Of a DNA stretch of 64,000 nt, positions 28,479 to 37,873 are shown in pieces. Both the position numbers and the translations under genes were made by a program. The stretch is taken from assembly GCF_040537815.1 (NCBI RefSeq), contig NZ_JBEWSZ010000001.1, forward strand, positions 4,464,001 through 4,528,000, written 5' to 3'. Source of the DNA: Mesorhizobium shangrilense. GTDB taxonomy: Bacteria; Pseudomonadota; Alphaproteobacteria; Rhizobiales; Rhizobiaceae. The notes beneath the pieces were generated by a model. That model was not told the origin of the DNA. It made no database searches and was given only the letters and a program-made list of their open reading frames with translations. How positions within the stretch are numbered: position 1 is the first letter of the stretch; each line of letters starts with the position of its first letter.

Positions 28479-28924
28479 AGCCCGCCGAAATCCGCCTCGT
28501 TTCCGTGACCAGGGCCAACCGGGCCCTGGTCACGGCTCTGCAACTCGCCCCCGAACAGATGGATCTTGTCGCTGGCAATGCCGACTCCCTGGAAGAGGCC
28601 AAGAGTGATAAGGACGCGCGGCCACGTGTCGTGATGGCTGACGGCCGTGTCGTCGGTTTCCTGATGTATGACGCGTCGGAGGACGACGCGCAGATCTACC
28701 GCTTCATGATCGACCGCGCCCACCAGGGCAAAGGTTATGGCAAAGCAGCGTTGCGCGCGTTGCTCGACGAGATCAGGGACCTCGGCCACGTGAGAGAGAT
28801 ATCGATCTGCTACGAGCCCGAGAATGAGGCCGCGCGACAGCTCTATCGCGCCGCCGGCTTCGTGGAACAGGGGCTCGACGAGGACGGCGAAATGATCGCC
28901 ATCCTGCCGGTGGGCGATCGTTGA
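28475..28924 (+). CDS. GNAT-family N-acetyltransferase
   Basis: TTG 28475 overlaps the NRPS stop as TTGA and gives 149 residues; an ATG at 28403 would overlap by 76 bases and is less likely. The acetyl-CoA-binding motif A is RFMIDRAHQGKGYGKAAL, followed by motif B (CYEPENEAARQLYRAAGF). The VTRANRALVTALQLAPEQ and DLVAGNADSLEEA segments resemble spermine/spermidine-type acetyltransferases such as Bacillus BltD. In this operon it may acetylate a basic monomer or polymer product, for tailoring or self-protection. That role is inference. Confidence 0.85.
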   Translation: MKPAEIRLVSVTRANRALVTALQLAPEQMDLVAGNADSLEEAKSDKDARPRVVMADGRVVGFLMYDASEDDAQIYRFMIDRAHQGKGYGKAALRALLDEIRDLGHVREISICYEPENEAARQLYRAAGFVEQGLDEDGEMIAILPVGDR

Positions 28925-29577
28925 CGCCGCCGCCCTCTTCCGTGGCGAGTTCACTGGAAGAAACAGCCCTGCTGCGGGCGATGGCCGCGATCGCGCCGAG
29001 CGGTGTCCAGGTCGGATGCCGGCTGATCCGCGAAGGCGATGAAGCCCATCTGCTGCCCGAGGAAGCGCTTTCGATCCCGGCTCGCCAGCCGGCCATGCGG
29101 CGCGCGAGCGGTGCGGCACGCTGGATCGCGCATGGGCTGCTGGCGGATATCGGCTTCAACGACTTCACCATCCTGCGCGCGCCGTCGGGCGCGCCGGCGT
29201 GGCCCCGTGGGATAACGGGCTCGCTCGCGCATGACAACGAAATGGCCGTGGCGGCGGTTGCGCCTGCCTCCGACATCGGTTCCCTCGGCATCGACGTCGA
29301 GCCCGCGCAGCCGCTCCCGGATGACATTTTGGCACTCGTTGCAACCCATGCGGATGTGACGGACGCGTTGGACCGGGACCTTGCCGGCCGCATCCTGTTT
29401 TCAGCCAAGGAAGCCGTCTACAAGGCTGTCTATCCGCTTGATCGCCAGATCCTGGGCTATGAGGATATCGCCGTCGACCTGAACGCAGGGTTCGCCACGA
29501 CGACGACGGGGCGCAGGGCGAGGCTCGCTTACTGCGTTGCTCCGCGCGTGGTTGTCCTGGCCTTTGTCCCCGGTTAG
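28921..29577 (+). CDS. 4'-phosphopantetheinyl transferase (EntD/Sfp type)
   Basis: TTG 28921 overlaps the acetyltransferase stop as TTGA and gives 218 residues. The family motifs are GSLAHDNEMAVAAVAP, GSLGIDVEPAQPLPDD (Mg-binding Asp and Glu) and FSAKEAVYKAVYP (the WxxKEA-like helix). The DFTILRAPSGAPAWPRGITGS stretch resembles EntD. It transfers phosphopantetheine from CoA to Ser606 of the NRPS carrier domain, so the operon supplies its own activation. The gene is last in the operon and convergent with the efflux-pump genes. Confidence 0.93.
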   Translation: MTPPPSSVASSLEETALLRAMAAIAPSGVQVGCRLIREGDEAHLLPEEALSIPARQPAMRRASGAARWIAHGLLADIGFNDFTILRAPSGAPAWPRGITGSLAHDNEMAVAAVAPASDIGSLGIDVEPAQPLPDDILALVATHADVTDALDRDLAGRILFSAKEAVYKAVYPLDRQILGYEDIAVDLNAGFATTTTGRRARLAYCVAPRVVVLAFVPG

Positions 29578-29637
29578 GTCCCGCGTTCCGGTCAGCACCA
29601 TCAGGGCCTGCCCCGACAGGACTGGACCGCGGGCCTT

Positions 29638-31131
29638 TCACTGCGTCGCCGACTTGGACGCCAGTCGCGGACCGGTCTTGACGTCGACGATCTCGGGCTT
29701 CGCGGCGTCGACCGTCCCGTCCCAACCGCCGCCCAGCGCCTTGTTGAGCGCGATGTATTGCGTGGCGACCAGGACGCGGCTTTGCAGCATGGTGTCCTCG
29801 GCCGTGTAGAGCGAACGCTCGGCGTCGAGCACTTCGAGTAGGCTCGCCTCGCCGGCCTTGAAAAGCGTGGTTTCGAGGCGGGCCGCCTCGCCATAGGATT
29901 TCGCCGAGGAGGCAAGCTTGCCGACCCTGATGCGCTCCTGCGACAGCGAGACAAGAGCATTCTCCACATCCTCGAGCGCCGTCAGCACGGAGGAGCGGTA
30001 GGCGATGAAATATTGGTCGCGCTGGGCCTTGGCGACATCGACGGCCGCCTGCAACTGGCCGGCGTTGAACAATGGCATGCTGAGCTCCGGCCCGAACGAC
30101 CAGCCGATCGACGAACTCTTGCCGAGGTCGCCGAGCTTCAGCGCGGCCGTGCTGATGTTTCCCGTCAGGCTGACCGAGGGATAGCGAGCCGCGTCGGCCT
30201 GGCCGATCTTGGCGGTATATTGCGCGTACTGGCGTTCCGCCATGCGCACGTCGGGACGCGACAGCAGAATGTCGGCGGGAATTCCGGTCGGCATCGGCAG
30301 GCGCGGCGCCGGGATCGGGGCGCCGCGCTTCAGCCGCTCGCTAAGTGCGGCCGGCGGCCGGCCGATGAGCACCGAAAGACGGTGCATGGCCTCTGCATAG
30401 CTTGCTTCCAGCGTCGGAATCGCGGCTTCCGTGCTGCTGGCCTGCCCCATGGCCTTGGCGACATCGGCCGCGGTTGCCGTGCCCGCCAGCGCCATCTGCC
30501 GGGTCAGTTCGGCGGTCTGCCTTTGCGATGCGGCCGAGCGCCGGGCCAGCGCAATGCGCGCCTGATAGCCGCGCGCCTGGGCATAGTAAGATGCGACATC
30601 TCCAACCAGGGTCAGCAGGGTCGAGCGCAGCTCCTCCTGGGACGCGTCCAAACCATAGCGGGCGGCTTCGACGCCCCTGCGGTTGGCGCCGAACAGGTCG
30701 AGTTCCCAGCTGGCGTCGAAGCCCGCCTGGTATTCGCTGTAGATGTCGTTGCTGCCGGACGTCGTCACGGCCGACTTGTTGTGGGTGACCGATCCGGAGT
30801 CGTCCACCGAGGGCAGCAATGCACCGGCGCTCTGGCGATAGCTTGCCCGCGCTTCGCGGATCTTGGCTTTCGCCGTGGCAACGTCGAGATTACCGGCAAC
30901 CGCTTCCTCGACAAGACTGTCCAGCTCGGGATCGCGCAGCCGCTGCCACCATCGCGCCAGCTGCGCCGGTTGAGCAGACTTCGCCGGCTTCTGGCCGCTC
31001 CAGTTCGCCGGCATCGGCAGGATGGGCGTTTGATAGTCGGGGCCGACGACGCATCCGGCGAGAAGGGCTGCGCTGAAAATAGGCGCAAGGAGCCGCCTCG
31101 CGGCCACCGGGCCACGTTCTGAACCTGTCAT
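29638..31131 (-). CDS. RND efflux outer-membrane lipoprotein (OprM/NodT type)
   Basis: This 497-residue protein starts with a lipoprotein signal (lipobox LLAGC, Cys27) and has the duplicated coiled-coil/beta-barrel layout of the TolC-like OEP family: GPDYQTPILPMPANW at the mature end, the YQAGFDASWELDLFGANRRGVEAARY segment near 130 and FGPELSMPLFNAGQLQAAV near 355. It forms the exit duct of the pump encoded just upstream, 10 bases after the inner-membrane component. It is last in the three-gene operon. Many rhizobial homologues are annotated NodT-like. Confidence 0.94.
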   Translation of the reverse strand: MTGSERGPVAARRLLAPIFSAALLAGCVVGPDYQTPILPMPANWSGQKPAKSAQPAQLARWWQRLRDPELDSLVEEAVAGNLDVATAKAKIREARASYRQSAGALLPSVDDSGSVTHNKSAVTTSGSNDIYSEYQAGFDASWELDLFGANRRGVEAARYGLDASQEELRSTLLTLVGDVASYYAQARGYQARIALARRSAASQRQTAELTRQMALAGTATAADVAKAMGQASSTEAAIPTLEASYAEAMHRLSVLIGRPPAALSERLKRGAPIPAPRLPMPTGIPADILLSRPDVRMAERQYAQYTAKIGQADAARYPSVSLTGNISTAALKLGDLGKSSSIGWSFGPELSMPLFNAGQLQAAVDVAKAQRDQYFIAYRSSVLTALEDVENALVSLSQERIRVGKLASSAKSYGEAARLETTLFKAGEASLLEVLDAERSLYTAEDTMLQSRVLVATQYIALNKALGGGWDGTVDAAKPEIVDVKTGPRLASKSATQ

Positions 31132-31141
31132 GTGAAAACCC

Positions 31142-34100
31142 TTATTGCTGGTTGGCTGGTGCCGGCGTCTCGCCCTTATCTTGCCCAGTCTCAGGCCCAG
31201 TATTCGGCCCAGCCTCCGGCTTGGCCGCCCTGCCCTTGAAGATGCGGCGCACCGTGACGAACAGCAGCGGCACCAGGAACACGCCGATCACGGTCGCCGC
31301 GATCATGCCGCCCATCACGCCGATACCGACGGAGTTCTGCGCCCCCGAGCCGGCGCCGCTGGCAATGGCGAGAGGCGTGACACCGAGGATGAAGGCCAGC
31401 GAGGTCATCAGGATCGGTCGCAGACGTTGTCGCGCCGCCTCCAGCGTCGCCTCGACAAGTCCCATGCCGGCCGCCTGCCGCTCGATGGCGAACTCGACGA
31501 TGAGGATGGCGTTCTTGGCGGCGAGACCGATCGTGGTCAGCAAGCCGACCTTGAAGTAGACGTCGTTGGTCTGACCGAACAGAGTGGCCGCCGCGAGCGC
31601 GCCGAAGATGCCGATCGGCACCGACAGCATGACCGCGAACGGGATCGACCAGCTCTCATAGAGCGCGGCCAGGCACAGGAACACGACCAGTGCCGAGATC
31701 GCATAGAGCGACGTCGCCTGGTTGCCCGAAAGCCGCTCCTGGTGCGACAGCCCTGTCCATTCGTGGGAATATCCGGCAGGCAGTTGCGCGACGAGCTTGT
31801 CGATCTCGTCCATGGCGGCACCTGAACTCACGCCGGCGGCCGCCGCGCCCTGGATCTCGACCGCCGCCGAACCATTGTAGCGTTCGAGCCTGGGCGAGCC
31901 GAATGTCCAGTGGCTGGAGGCGAAGGCCGAGAACGGCACCATGGCGCCGTTGGCATTGCGGACCTGCCATTTGTCGAGGTCTTCCGGCTGCATCCGGAAG
32001 TCCGCGTCCGACTGCATATAGACCGGCTTCACCCGCCCGCGATCGATGAAATCGTTGACGTAGTTGCTGCCCCAGGCGGTCGAAAGCGTGTTGTTGATGT
32101 CGGCGAGGCTGACGCCCAGCGCGCTGGCTTTCTCCTGGTCGATGTCGACCGAGAATTGCGGCTGGTCCTCCTGCCCGTTGGGGCGCGTGCTGGTGAGCAG
32201 CTTGCTCTGCGCGGCAAGACCCAGAAGCTGGTTGCGCGTCTGGATCAGTGCGTCATGGCCAGCGCCATTGACGTCCTGCAGGTAGAAATCGAAACCGTTG
32301 GTGTTGCCGAACCCCTGGATGGCGGGAGGAGCGAGCGCGAAGACTTGCGCATCCCTGATCTTGGAGAAGGCGCCCATCGCGCGCCCAGCGATCGCCCGTG
32401 CGGCCAAAGCCGGCGATTTGCGCTGGCTGAAATCCTTCAGCCGAACAAAGCCGATGCCGACATTCTGCCCGGCGCCGCCGAAGCCGAAGCCAGAGGCGGT
32501 GAAGACCCCCTCGACCGCGTCCTTTTCTTCCTTGAGATAATGATCCGTGACCTCCGCCAGCACACGGTCGGTGCGGTCCTGCGTCGCGCCGACCGGCAAT
32601 TGCACGCTGGTGATCAGGATGCCCTGGTCCTCTTCCGGCAGGAACGAACTTGGCAACCGGGCGAACATCCAGCCCATCGCCACGACGATGACCAGGAAGA
32701 CGACGAGGAAGCGCTTGCCCCAGTTGATGATGCCGTGCGAGCCGTCGCGGTAGGCCGTCGTGCCGCGGTCGAAGACACGGTTGAACCAGCCGAATGGACC
32801 CGTCTGCGTCGCATGGTCCTTGGGCGGCCGCAGGATCGTGGCGCACAGCGCCGGGGTCAGCACCAGCGCGACCAGCACGGACAGCACCATCGCCGAGACG
32901 ATGGTCACCGAGAATTGCCGGTAGATGATGCCCGTCGAGCCGCCGAAGAAAGCCATCGGCACGAAAACGGCCGACAGCACGGTGGCGATGCCGATCAGCG
33001 CGCCGGTGATCTCGTTCATCGACTTGCGCGTCGCCTCCTTCGGCGGCAGCCCTTCCTCCTGCATGACGCGTTCGACATTCTCGACCACCACGATGGCGTC
33101 GTCGACGAGCAGGCCGATGGCCAGCACCATGGCGAACATGGTGAGCGTATTGACGGAATAGCCGAACAGCGAGAGCACGCCGAACGTGCCGAGCAGCACC
33201 ACGGGCACGGCGATGGTCGGGATGATCGTCGCGCGCAGGTTCTGCAGGAAGATGAACATCACCAGGAACACCAGCACGATCGCCTCGGCCAGCGTCTTGA
33301 CCACCTCCTCGATCGACAGCCGAACGAAAGGCGAGGTGTCGTAGGGGTAGACGACCTCGACCCCTTGCGGGAAGGTCGAACTCAGACGGTTGATCGTCGA
33401 GCGCACGGCCTCGGCGGTGTTGATGGCGTTGGCGCCGGTGGCCAGATTGATGGCGACGCCGGCCGCGGGTTTGCCGTTGTAGTTGGCCGATGTCGTATAG
33501 CTTTCGGCGCCGAGCTCGACAGTGGCGACATCGTTGAGGCGGACCAGCGAGCCGTCCGTCTGGCTCTTCAGGATGATGTTGCGGAACTGTTCGGCGGTCT
33601 GCAGCCGGCTCTTGGCCGTCACCGTGGCATTGAGCTGCTGGCCCTTGCGCGCCGGCCGGCCGCCGAGCTGGCCTGCGGAGACCTGCGTGTTCTGCGCCTG
33701 GATCGCCGCGGCCACGTCGCTCGGCATCAAGGCATATTTGGCGAGCTTGTCGGGATCCAGCCAGATGCGCATGGCATAGCCGGAGCCAAACAGCTGCGTC
33801 GAGCCGACACCCGCGACGCGCTTCAGCGTGTCGTTGACGGTGGCGTTGATATAGTCGGCGAGATCGGTCGAGTTCATCTTGCCGTCGCTCGAGACGAAGC
33901 CGATGACCATCAGGAAGCCGGTCGAGGATTTGGAGACGGTGATGCCGTTGCTCTGCACCACCTGCGGCAGTTGCGACTGCACCAGCTGCAGCTTGTTCTG
34001 CGTCTGCACCTGGGCGGTGTCGGGATCGGCGGCACTGGTGAACGTCAGGATGATCGAGGCCGCGCCGGTCGAGGTCGAGGTCGCCGTCATGTAGTCGAGA

Positions 34101-34321
34101 TTGTCGATGCCGGTCATGCCTTGCTCGATGACCTTGGTCACCGAATTCTCGACGGTCTGGGCGTCGGCGCCCGGATAGGTCGCGCTGATGCTCACCGTGG
34201 TGGGCGCGATCTGCGGATATTGCGAGATCGGCAGCGTGGTGAGCGCCAGGAGGCCGCCCAGCATGATCACGATGGCGATCACCCAGGCGAAGATCGGCCG
34301 GTTGATGAAGAATGCGGACAT
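31142..34321 (-). CDS. RND multidrug efflux transporter, inner-membrane component (AcrB/HAE1 type)
   Basis: This 1059-residue proton/drug antiporter starts [19 protein letters not shown] and has the twelve-helix, two-large-loop pattern of HAE1 transporters. Helix 4 carries [18 protein letters not shown] with the paired aspartates of the proton relay, and the second half carries [14 protein letters not shown] and the [15 protein letters not shown] segment. The periplasmic part [23 protein letters not shown] is typical. It exports hydrophobic drugs or plant compounds, with the adaptor upstream and the outer-membrane duct downstream. No regulator is encoded next to the operon. Confidence 0.96.
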   Translation of the reverse strand: MSAFFINRPIFAWVIAIVIMLGGLLALTTLPISQYPQIAPTTVSISATYPGADAQTVENSVTKVIEQGMTGIDNLDYMTATSTSTGAASIILTFTSAADPDTAQVQTQNKLQLVQSQLPQVVQSNGITVSKSSTGFLMVIGFVSSDGKMNSTDLADYINATVNDTLKRVAGVGSTQLFGSGYAMRIWLDPDKLAKYALMPSDVAAAIQAQNTQVSAGQLGGRPARKGQQLNATVTAKSRLQTAEQFRNIILKSQTDGSLVRLNDVATVELGAESYTTSANYNGKPAAGVAINLATGANAINTAEAVRSTINRLSSTFPQGVEVVYPYDTSPFVRLSIEEVVKTLAEAIVLVFLVMFIFLQNLRATIIPTIAVPVVLLGTFGVLSLFGYSVNTLTMFAMVLAIGLLVDDAIVVVENVERVMQEEGLPPKEATRKSMNEITGALIGIATVLSAVFVPMAFFGGSTGIIYRQFSVTIVSAMVLSVLVALVLTPALCATILRPPKDHATQTGPFGWFNRVFDRGTTAYRDGSHGIINWGKRFLVVFLVIVVAMGWMFARLPSSFLPEEDQGILITSVQLPVGATQDRTDRVLAEVTDHYLKEEKDAVEGVFTASGFGFGGAGQNVGIGFVRLKDFSQRKSPALAARAIAGRAMGAFSKIRDAQVFALAPPAIQGFGNTNGFDFYLQDVNGAGHDALIQTRNQLLGLAAQSKLLTSTRPNGQEDQPQFSVDIDQEKASALGVSLADINNTLSTAWGSNYVNDFIDRGRVKPVYMQSDADFRMQPEDLDKWQVRNANGAMVPFSAFASSHWTFGSPRLERYNGSAAVEIQGAAAAGVSSGAAMDEIDKLVAQLPAGYSHEWTGLSHQERLSGNQATSLYAISALVVFLCLAALYESWSIPFAVMLSVPIGIFGALAAATLFGQTNDVYFKVGLLTTIGLAAKNAILIVEFAIERQAAGMGLVEATLEAARQRLRPILMTSLAFILGVTPLAIASGAGSGAQNSVGIGVMGGMIAATVIGVFLVPLLFVTVRRIFKGRAAKPEAGPNTGPETGQDKGETPAPANQQ

Positions 34322-34325
34322 CGGC

Positions 34326-35594
34326 TCAGTTCCCGGTCGACTGGTTGCTGGCCATCTTGGATGGAGACGATGCCTGCGAGGTCCCCTGCGCGCGGTCCTT
34401 GACCTCTCCGGTCGTCTCGTCGATCGTCACTTCGACGCCCGTCGCATCACCGCCGGGGCGCACCAGTTGCATGCCCTCGACAATGACGCGGTCGCCGTCG
34501 CCGACGCCTGCGTCGACCAGCCAATTGTTGCCGATGGTGTTGCGCACGGTCAGGACGCGCGTCTCGACCTTCCCCGCGGCATTGATGACCATGGCCGTCG
34601 CCTCGCCCTTGGTGTTGCGGCTGACGGCGCGCTGCGGCACCAGGAAACTGTTCTGGGCGACACCCTCCTCGACCAGGGCCCGCACATACATGCCGGGCAG
34701 AAGCAGGCGGTCCGGATTGGGGAACTCGGCCCTCAGCGCGAAGGTGCCGGTGGTCTGGTCGACATTGGCGCCGGAGAATTCCAACTTGCCGGTCTGCGAA
34801 TAGATGGTGCCGTTCTCGAGCTTCAGCTTGACGCTGACATTGGGGCCGCTGAACTTCAGCCGGCCCGCCGAGATCGCCTGGCGCAGATTGAGCAGATTGG
34901 TGCTCGATTGCGTGACATCTACATTGATCGGATCGAGCGCACGGATGGTGGTGAGCAAGGTATCCTGGTTGGCGGTGACAAGGGCTCCTGGCGTCAGCGA
35001 GGACTTGTCGATGCGGCCGGCGATCGGCGCGGTGATCTTGGTGTAGTCGAGATTGATGCGCGCGGCTTCGACACTGGCCTTGGCGGACGCCACATCCGCG
35101 TTGGCCTGTGCCAGCGTGGCCGCGGCATCGTCGTAATCCTGTTTCGAGACCACATTCTGCTTCAGCAATCCGGCATAGCGGTCGAACTTGGCCTGCGCCG
35201 TAGGCACTGCCGCTTCGGCCTTCTGCTGGGCCGCGACCGCGCTGTCATAGGCTGCCTGGTAGCTCGCGGGGTCGATGAGGTAGAGCGGCTGCCCGGCCAC
35301 CACCTCGCTGCCCTCCTTGAACAGGCGCGCCTGGATGATGCCGTTCACCTGCGGACGCACGTCCGCGGTCAGCGAGGCCGTGGTGCGTCCCGGCAACTCG
35401 GCGGTGATGGCCACCGATTGCGGATGCACGGTGACGACGCCGACCTCGGGCTTGCCTGCACCGCCCATGCCGGCGGGAGCCTTGCTTTGTTCCTGCGAAC
35501 AGGCAGCCAGGAAAACGGCGGCGGCAAGCATTGCAGCCCAGGGCGCGCGCCTGAATGGATTAGCCGACAAAGGAAACGGGCTGGGGATGGGCAT
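34326..35594 (-). CDS. RND efflux periplasmic adaptor lipoprotein (AcrA/MexA type)
   Basis: ATG 35594 gives 422 residues. A lipobox FLAAC puts the lipid-anchored Cys near residue 32. The mature protein has the membrane-fusion order: barrel-lipoyl half ([20 protein letters not shown]), a coiled-coil hairpin near 100-170, the second lipoyl half ([17 protein letters not shown]), a beta-barrel, and a membrane-proximal domain. It bridges the AcrB-type pump and the outer-membrane duct, and is the first gene of the operon, 4 bases before the pump gene. The longer frame to 35639 adds 15 unlikely residues. Confidence 0.94.
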   Translation of the reverse strand: MPIPSPFPLSANPFRRAPWAAMLAAAVFLAACSQEQSKAPAGMGGAGKPEVGVVTVHPQSVAITAELPGRTTASLTADVRPQVNGIIQARLFKEGSEVVAGQPLYLIDPASYQAAYDSAVAAQQKAEAAVPTAQAKFDRYAGLLKQNVVSKQDYDDAAATLAQANADVASAKASVEAARINLDYTKITAPIAGRIDKSSLTPGALVTANQDTLLTTIRALDPINVDVTQSSTNLLNLRQAISAGRLKFSGPNVSVKLKLENGTIYSQTGKLEFSGANVDQTTGTFALRAEFPNPDRLLLPGMYVRALVEEGVAQNSFLVPQRAVSRNTKGEATAMVINAAGKVETRVLTVRNTIGNNWLVDAGVGDGDRVIVEGMQLVRPGGDATGVEVTIDETTGEVKDRAQGTSQASSPSKMASNQSTGN

Positions 35595-35712
35595 GTCCTG
35601 GATCTTTCCCTGGAGTTGCGGTCGCGTGGCCGCCGGCACCGGACCGCTCCGCCAGGAGCGGAGCCTGGATGCGGGCCAACAGAGGCGAGGTCGAGCGGGT
35701 GAACCTGCCGGT

Positions 35713-35880
35713 CAAGGCAGTCGATGTCATGACGACAGGCCGCGCCCCTCTATGGGCGGTGCCGAGCAATGCTTCGAAGCGGCTCATGTCACGCTCCTTC
35801 TTCGCGGCCGGGGCGTACTCGATGATCGAGTTCCCGGCCGCGATGCCCATCGCCATCAATATCCCGATCCGCGGCGACAT
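35713..35880 (-). pseudogene. Remnant of a second RND transporter gene
   Basis: The minus-strand frame encodes about 56 residues resembling the helix 10-11 region of AcrB-like pumps: GILMAMGIAAGNSIIEYA, then ERDMSRFEALLGTAHRGARPVVMTSTAL. The similarity stops on both sides and there is no complete transporter, so this looks like a decayed piece of a different RND gene. The rest of the 649-base stretch 35595-36243 holds a 21-bp tandem repeat and two hairpins but no gene I can support. Confidence 0.65.
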
Positions 35881-36015
35881 GCCAAGCCTTACGCGGTCTT
35901 GCGGTCATGATGTCCGTGGGGCGGCTGCGAAAGCGGAAGCGACAGGCGCCACGCGGCGAAGTTCAGTCGGATCGCGCCCTTTAGCGTGTCGACCGGCAAG
36001 GCCGGGGGTGTGATG

Positions 36016-36057
36016 CGTCCGGCCAGCGGCAAGCCGCGTCCGGCCAGCGGCAGGCCG
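36016..36057. repeat. 21-bp tandem repeat (2 copies, one mismatch)
   Basis: CGTCCGGCCAGCGGCAAGCCG (36016-36036) is followed at once by a copy with one A-to-G change (36037-36057). It lies in the non-coding stretch beside the RND remnant. Confidence 0.9.
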
Positions 36058-36163
36058 CGGCCGGCACGACTGACCGACAACCTTGGACTGGCCGATGCGA
36101 TCAGCCGCAGCATCATCATGGCTTCCCACATTGACGTGCTCCATTCCATGATTTGAACGATCC

Positions 36164-36235
36164 GATAGCGGGATACGCCGCTATCTGGCGAAGAGCCGGC
36201 CGGCCCGACACGGTTGGGCCCACGGGCCGGCCGGC
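36164..36235 (-). terminator. Two adjacent hairpins after the Spy-like gene
   Basis: A 13-bp perfect G+C stem (36195-36207 with 36223-36235, loop 15) begins 9 bases past the stop of the Spy-like gene on its strand. A second perfect 8-bp stem (36164-36171 with 36178-36185) follows. Neither has a T run; together they probably end or stabilise the transcript. Confidence 0.5.
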
Positions 36236-36243
36236 GCAGCCGG

Positions 36244-36933
36244 TCAGAGCTGCTCGCCTTCCCGGGGTGGGGGAGGCGGAAGCTGTCTGCCATTGTCGGA
36301 CGGACCTTCGGAGCCGGCTGCGTCATCCGGCGGGTTGGCCAACAGACCGGGGGGTGGTCCATGTGGCCTATCCGCCGAAGCAAGGATTTCGAGCTGTTCG
36401 GGTGTCAGTGTGGTGCGCAGCACCGTGATCGCATCCTTCAGCTTGGCGGCCGAAACCGCGCGAGCGGTGACGTCGTCAGCCAGCCTTTCCTGGAAGGCAA
36501 AGGGGTCACGCTTGGCTTCCGGGCCTGCGGCATCCGGGTCGCCTGGTCCACCACGACCATGGTCGGGCCGTGCCGGTGAAAGCACGGCCTGCAGCGCGCT
36601 GGTGTAGTCGCGCCACGCATCGAGCTGCTCGGCACGGATGCCAATGCGGGTCTCCAGCGCCGAAAGCCGGGCCGCGAGCATGAATTCCGGCGGCGGCCCC
36701 ATGCGGCGGGGTCCAAAGCCTTCGGGCCTAAAACCTTGCGGACCGGCCCGCATCGGTCCATGCGGGCCAACCCCATTCTGGCCGAACCAAGCCATCGGGC
36801 CATGATCCGGTCCATCCTGCATTGCCATGGCGGGTGGCTGCTCACCCGGCCCGGGATCGGGCTGCGCCGCCAGCGCCGGATGGACGGCCGCGACAGAAAA
36901 CAGGCCGAGCGCAAGAAGTCTGCTTCGCATCAT
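36244..36933 (-). CDS. Spy/CpxP-like periplasmic protein (LTXXQ family)
   Basis: ATG 36933 (or 36930), with AGGAA just upstream, gives 229 residues. A Sec signal peptide ending ALAA is followed by a Pro/Gly/Met-rich stretch (about 25-85), then a helical domain with an [10 protein letters not shown] motif near 190 and a related [12 protein letters not shown] at about 110, as in the LTXXQ/Spy family. Such proteins act as periplasmic chaperones or stress sensors under two-component control. It is divergent from a response regulator/kinase pair, and the shared control region carries repeated boxes, so it is probably a target of that system. The Met-rich segment could bind metal, but this is a guess. 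Confidence 0.82.
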   Translation of the reverse strand: MMRSRLLALGLFSVAAVHPALAAQPDPGPGEQPPAMAMQDGPDHGPMAWFGQNGVGPHGPMRAGPQGFRPEGFGPRRMGPPPEFMLAARLSALETRIGIRAEQLDAWRDYTSALQAVLSPARPDHGRGGPGDPDAAGPEAKRDPFAFQERLADDVTARAVSAAKLKDAITVLRTTLTPEQLEILASADRPHGPPPGLLANPPDDAAGSEGPSDNGRQLPPPPPREGEQL

Positions 36934-37003
36934 GTTGTTCCTTTCTCTCATGCTTCGGTGGGCAGGAAGATAGGAGGCGACTTTTTCCGCTTCGCGTCGG
37001 TTT

Positions 37004-37067
37004 GTTGCCGAAGGTTTCCGCAAAAGGGCAATTTGTTTCCGAATGTTTCCCGTGCCCAGCCGGAAAC
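37004..37067. promoter_or_regulatory. Phased GTTTCC boxes, likely OmpR-family regulator sites
   Basis: Half-sites GTTGCC (37004), GTTTCC (37014), GTTTCC (37035) and GTTTCC (37045) form two pairs with 10-base spacing inside each pair and 31 bases between pairs, about three helix turns. An inverted GGAAAC lies at 37062-37067. The region separates the Spy-like gene from the response regulator gene, so it may control both. Confidence 0.6.
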
Positions 37068-37144
37068 ATTGCGTTGCAAATTTCCATGCCGCGGGGCGCC
37101 ACTCTCCCTATAATCGAGAGCAGGCAAGGCAGAACGGCAGGGCA

Positions 37145-37873
37145 ATGCAGTCACAACCCCATATCCTCGTCGTTGACGACGACCGCGAGATCAGGACACT
37201 TCTCCAGCGCTATCTCGACGGGCAGGGCTTTCGCGTCTCGGCGGCCGCGGACCGGCGCGAATGCGAGCAGAAGCTTGGCTCGAGCCAGTTCGACCTGATG
37301 GTGCTCGACGTCATGCTGCCAGACGGCTCGGGGCTCGATATCTGCCGCGGCCTGCGTGACCGCAAACCGCATATCCCCGTCATCCTGCTGACGGCGCTGA
37401 AGGAGGATGTCGACCGCATCATCGGCCTGGAGCTTGGGGCCGACGACTATCTCGGCAAGCCCTTCAATCCGCGCGAACTCACCGCCCGTATCCGCGCCGT
37501 GCTGAGGCGCTCGGCGCCCGACGACGCGCCAGCGCCACCACGCCCACGTATCTATCGCTTCGCCAGCTACAGGCTGGAGCCGGACACCCGCAAGGTGACG
37601 GATGCGCAAGGCGTGGCCATCGATCTCACCGGCGCCGAGTTCGACCTGCTGCAGGTGTTTCTCGACCGTCCCGGCCGGCTTTTGTCGCGAGACCAGCTTC
37701 TCGATCTGACGCAAGGCCGCGGGCGCGATCCGCTCGAACGCTCCGTCGATGTGCTGATGAGCCGGCTGCGCCGCAAATTCACGGAAACCGGCGACGGGCC
37801 GCTGTTCAAGACGGTGCGCAATGGCGGCTACCAGCTCACCGCGCGCGTCGAGGCGGCGGAGACCGGGGCATGA
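37145..37873 (+). CDS. OmpR-family response regulator
   Basis: ATG 37145 gives 242 residues. The receiver domain has the acidic pair in LVVDDDRE (residues 11-12), phosphoacceptor Asp55 in LMVLDVMLPDG, and the conserved Lys in YLGKPFNP near 106. The C-terminal winged helix runs from about 145 to 235 (LTGAEFDLLQVFLDRPGRLLSR, then RSVDVLMSRLRRKF). It should be phosphorylated by the kinase encoded next, with which it overlaps by 4 bases. The frame open from 37043 has no support as coding. Confidence 0.95.
   Translation: MQSQPHILVVDDDREIRTLLQRYLDGQGFRVSAAADRRECEQKLGSSQFDLMVLDVMLPDGSGLDICRGLRDRKPHIPVILLTALKEDVDRIIGLELGADDYLGKPFNPRELTARIRAVLRRSAPDDAPAPPRPRIYRFASYRLEPDTRKVTDAQGVAIDLTGAEFDLLQVFLDRPGRLLSRDQLLDLTQGRGRDPLERSVDVLMSRLRRKFTETGDGPLFKTVRNGGYQLTARVEAAETGA

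Noticed and set aside
31910..34402. An 830-codon plus-strand open frame
   Set aside because: It runs antisense through the RND pump gene. Its composition (rich in Arg, Asp, His and Gln) is that of a reverse-strand shadow in G+C-rich DNA, and no motif fits a family.
36013..36156. A 47-codon plus-strand frame beside the RND remnant
   Set aside because: It covers the 21-bp tandem repeat and has no ribosome site or family likeness. It is too weak to call a gene.
35889..36383. A 164-codon minus-strand frame
   Set aside because: Its first part lies out of frame over the Spy-like gene and the rest covers the hairpins and tandem repeat. No domain is recognisable.
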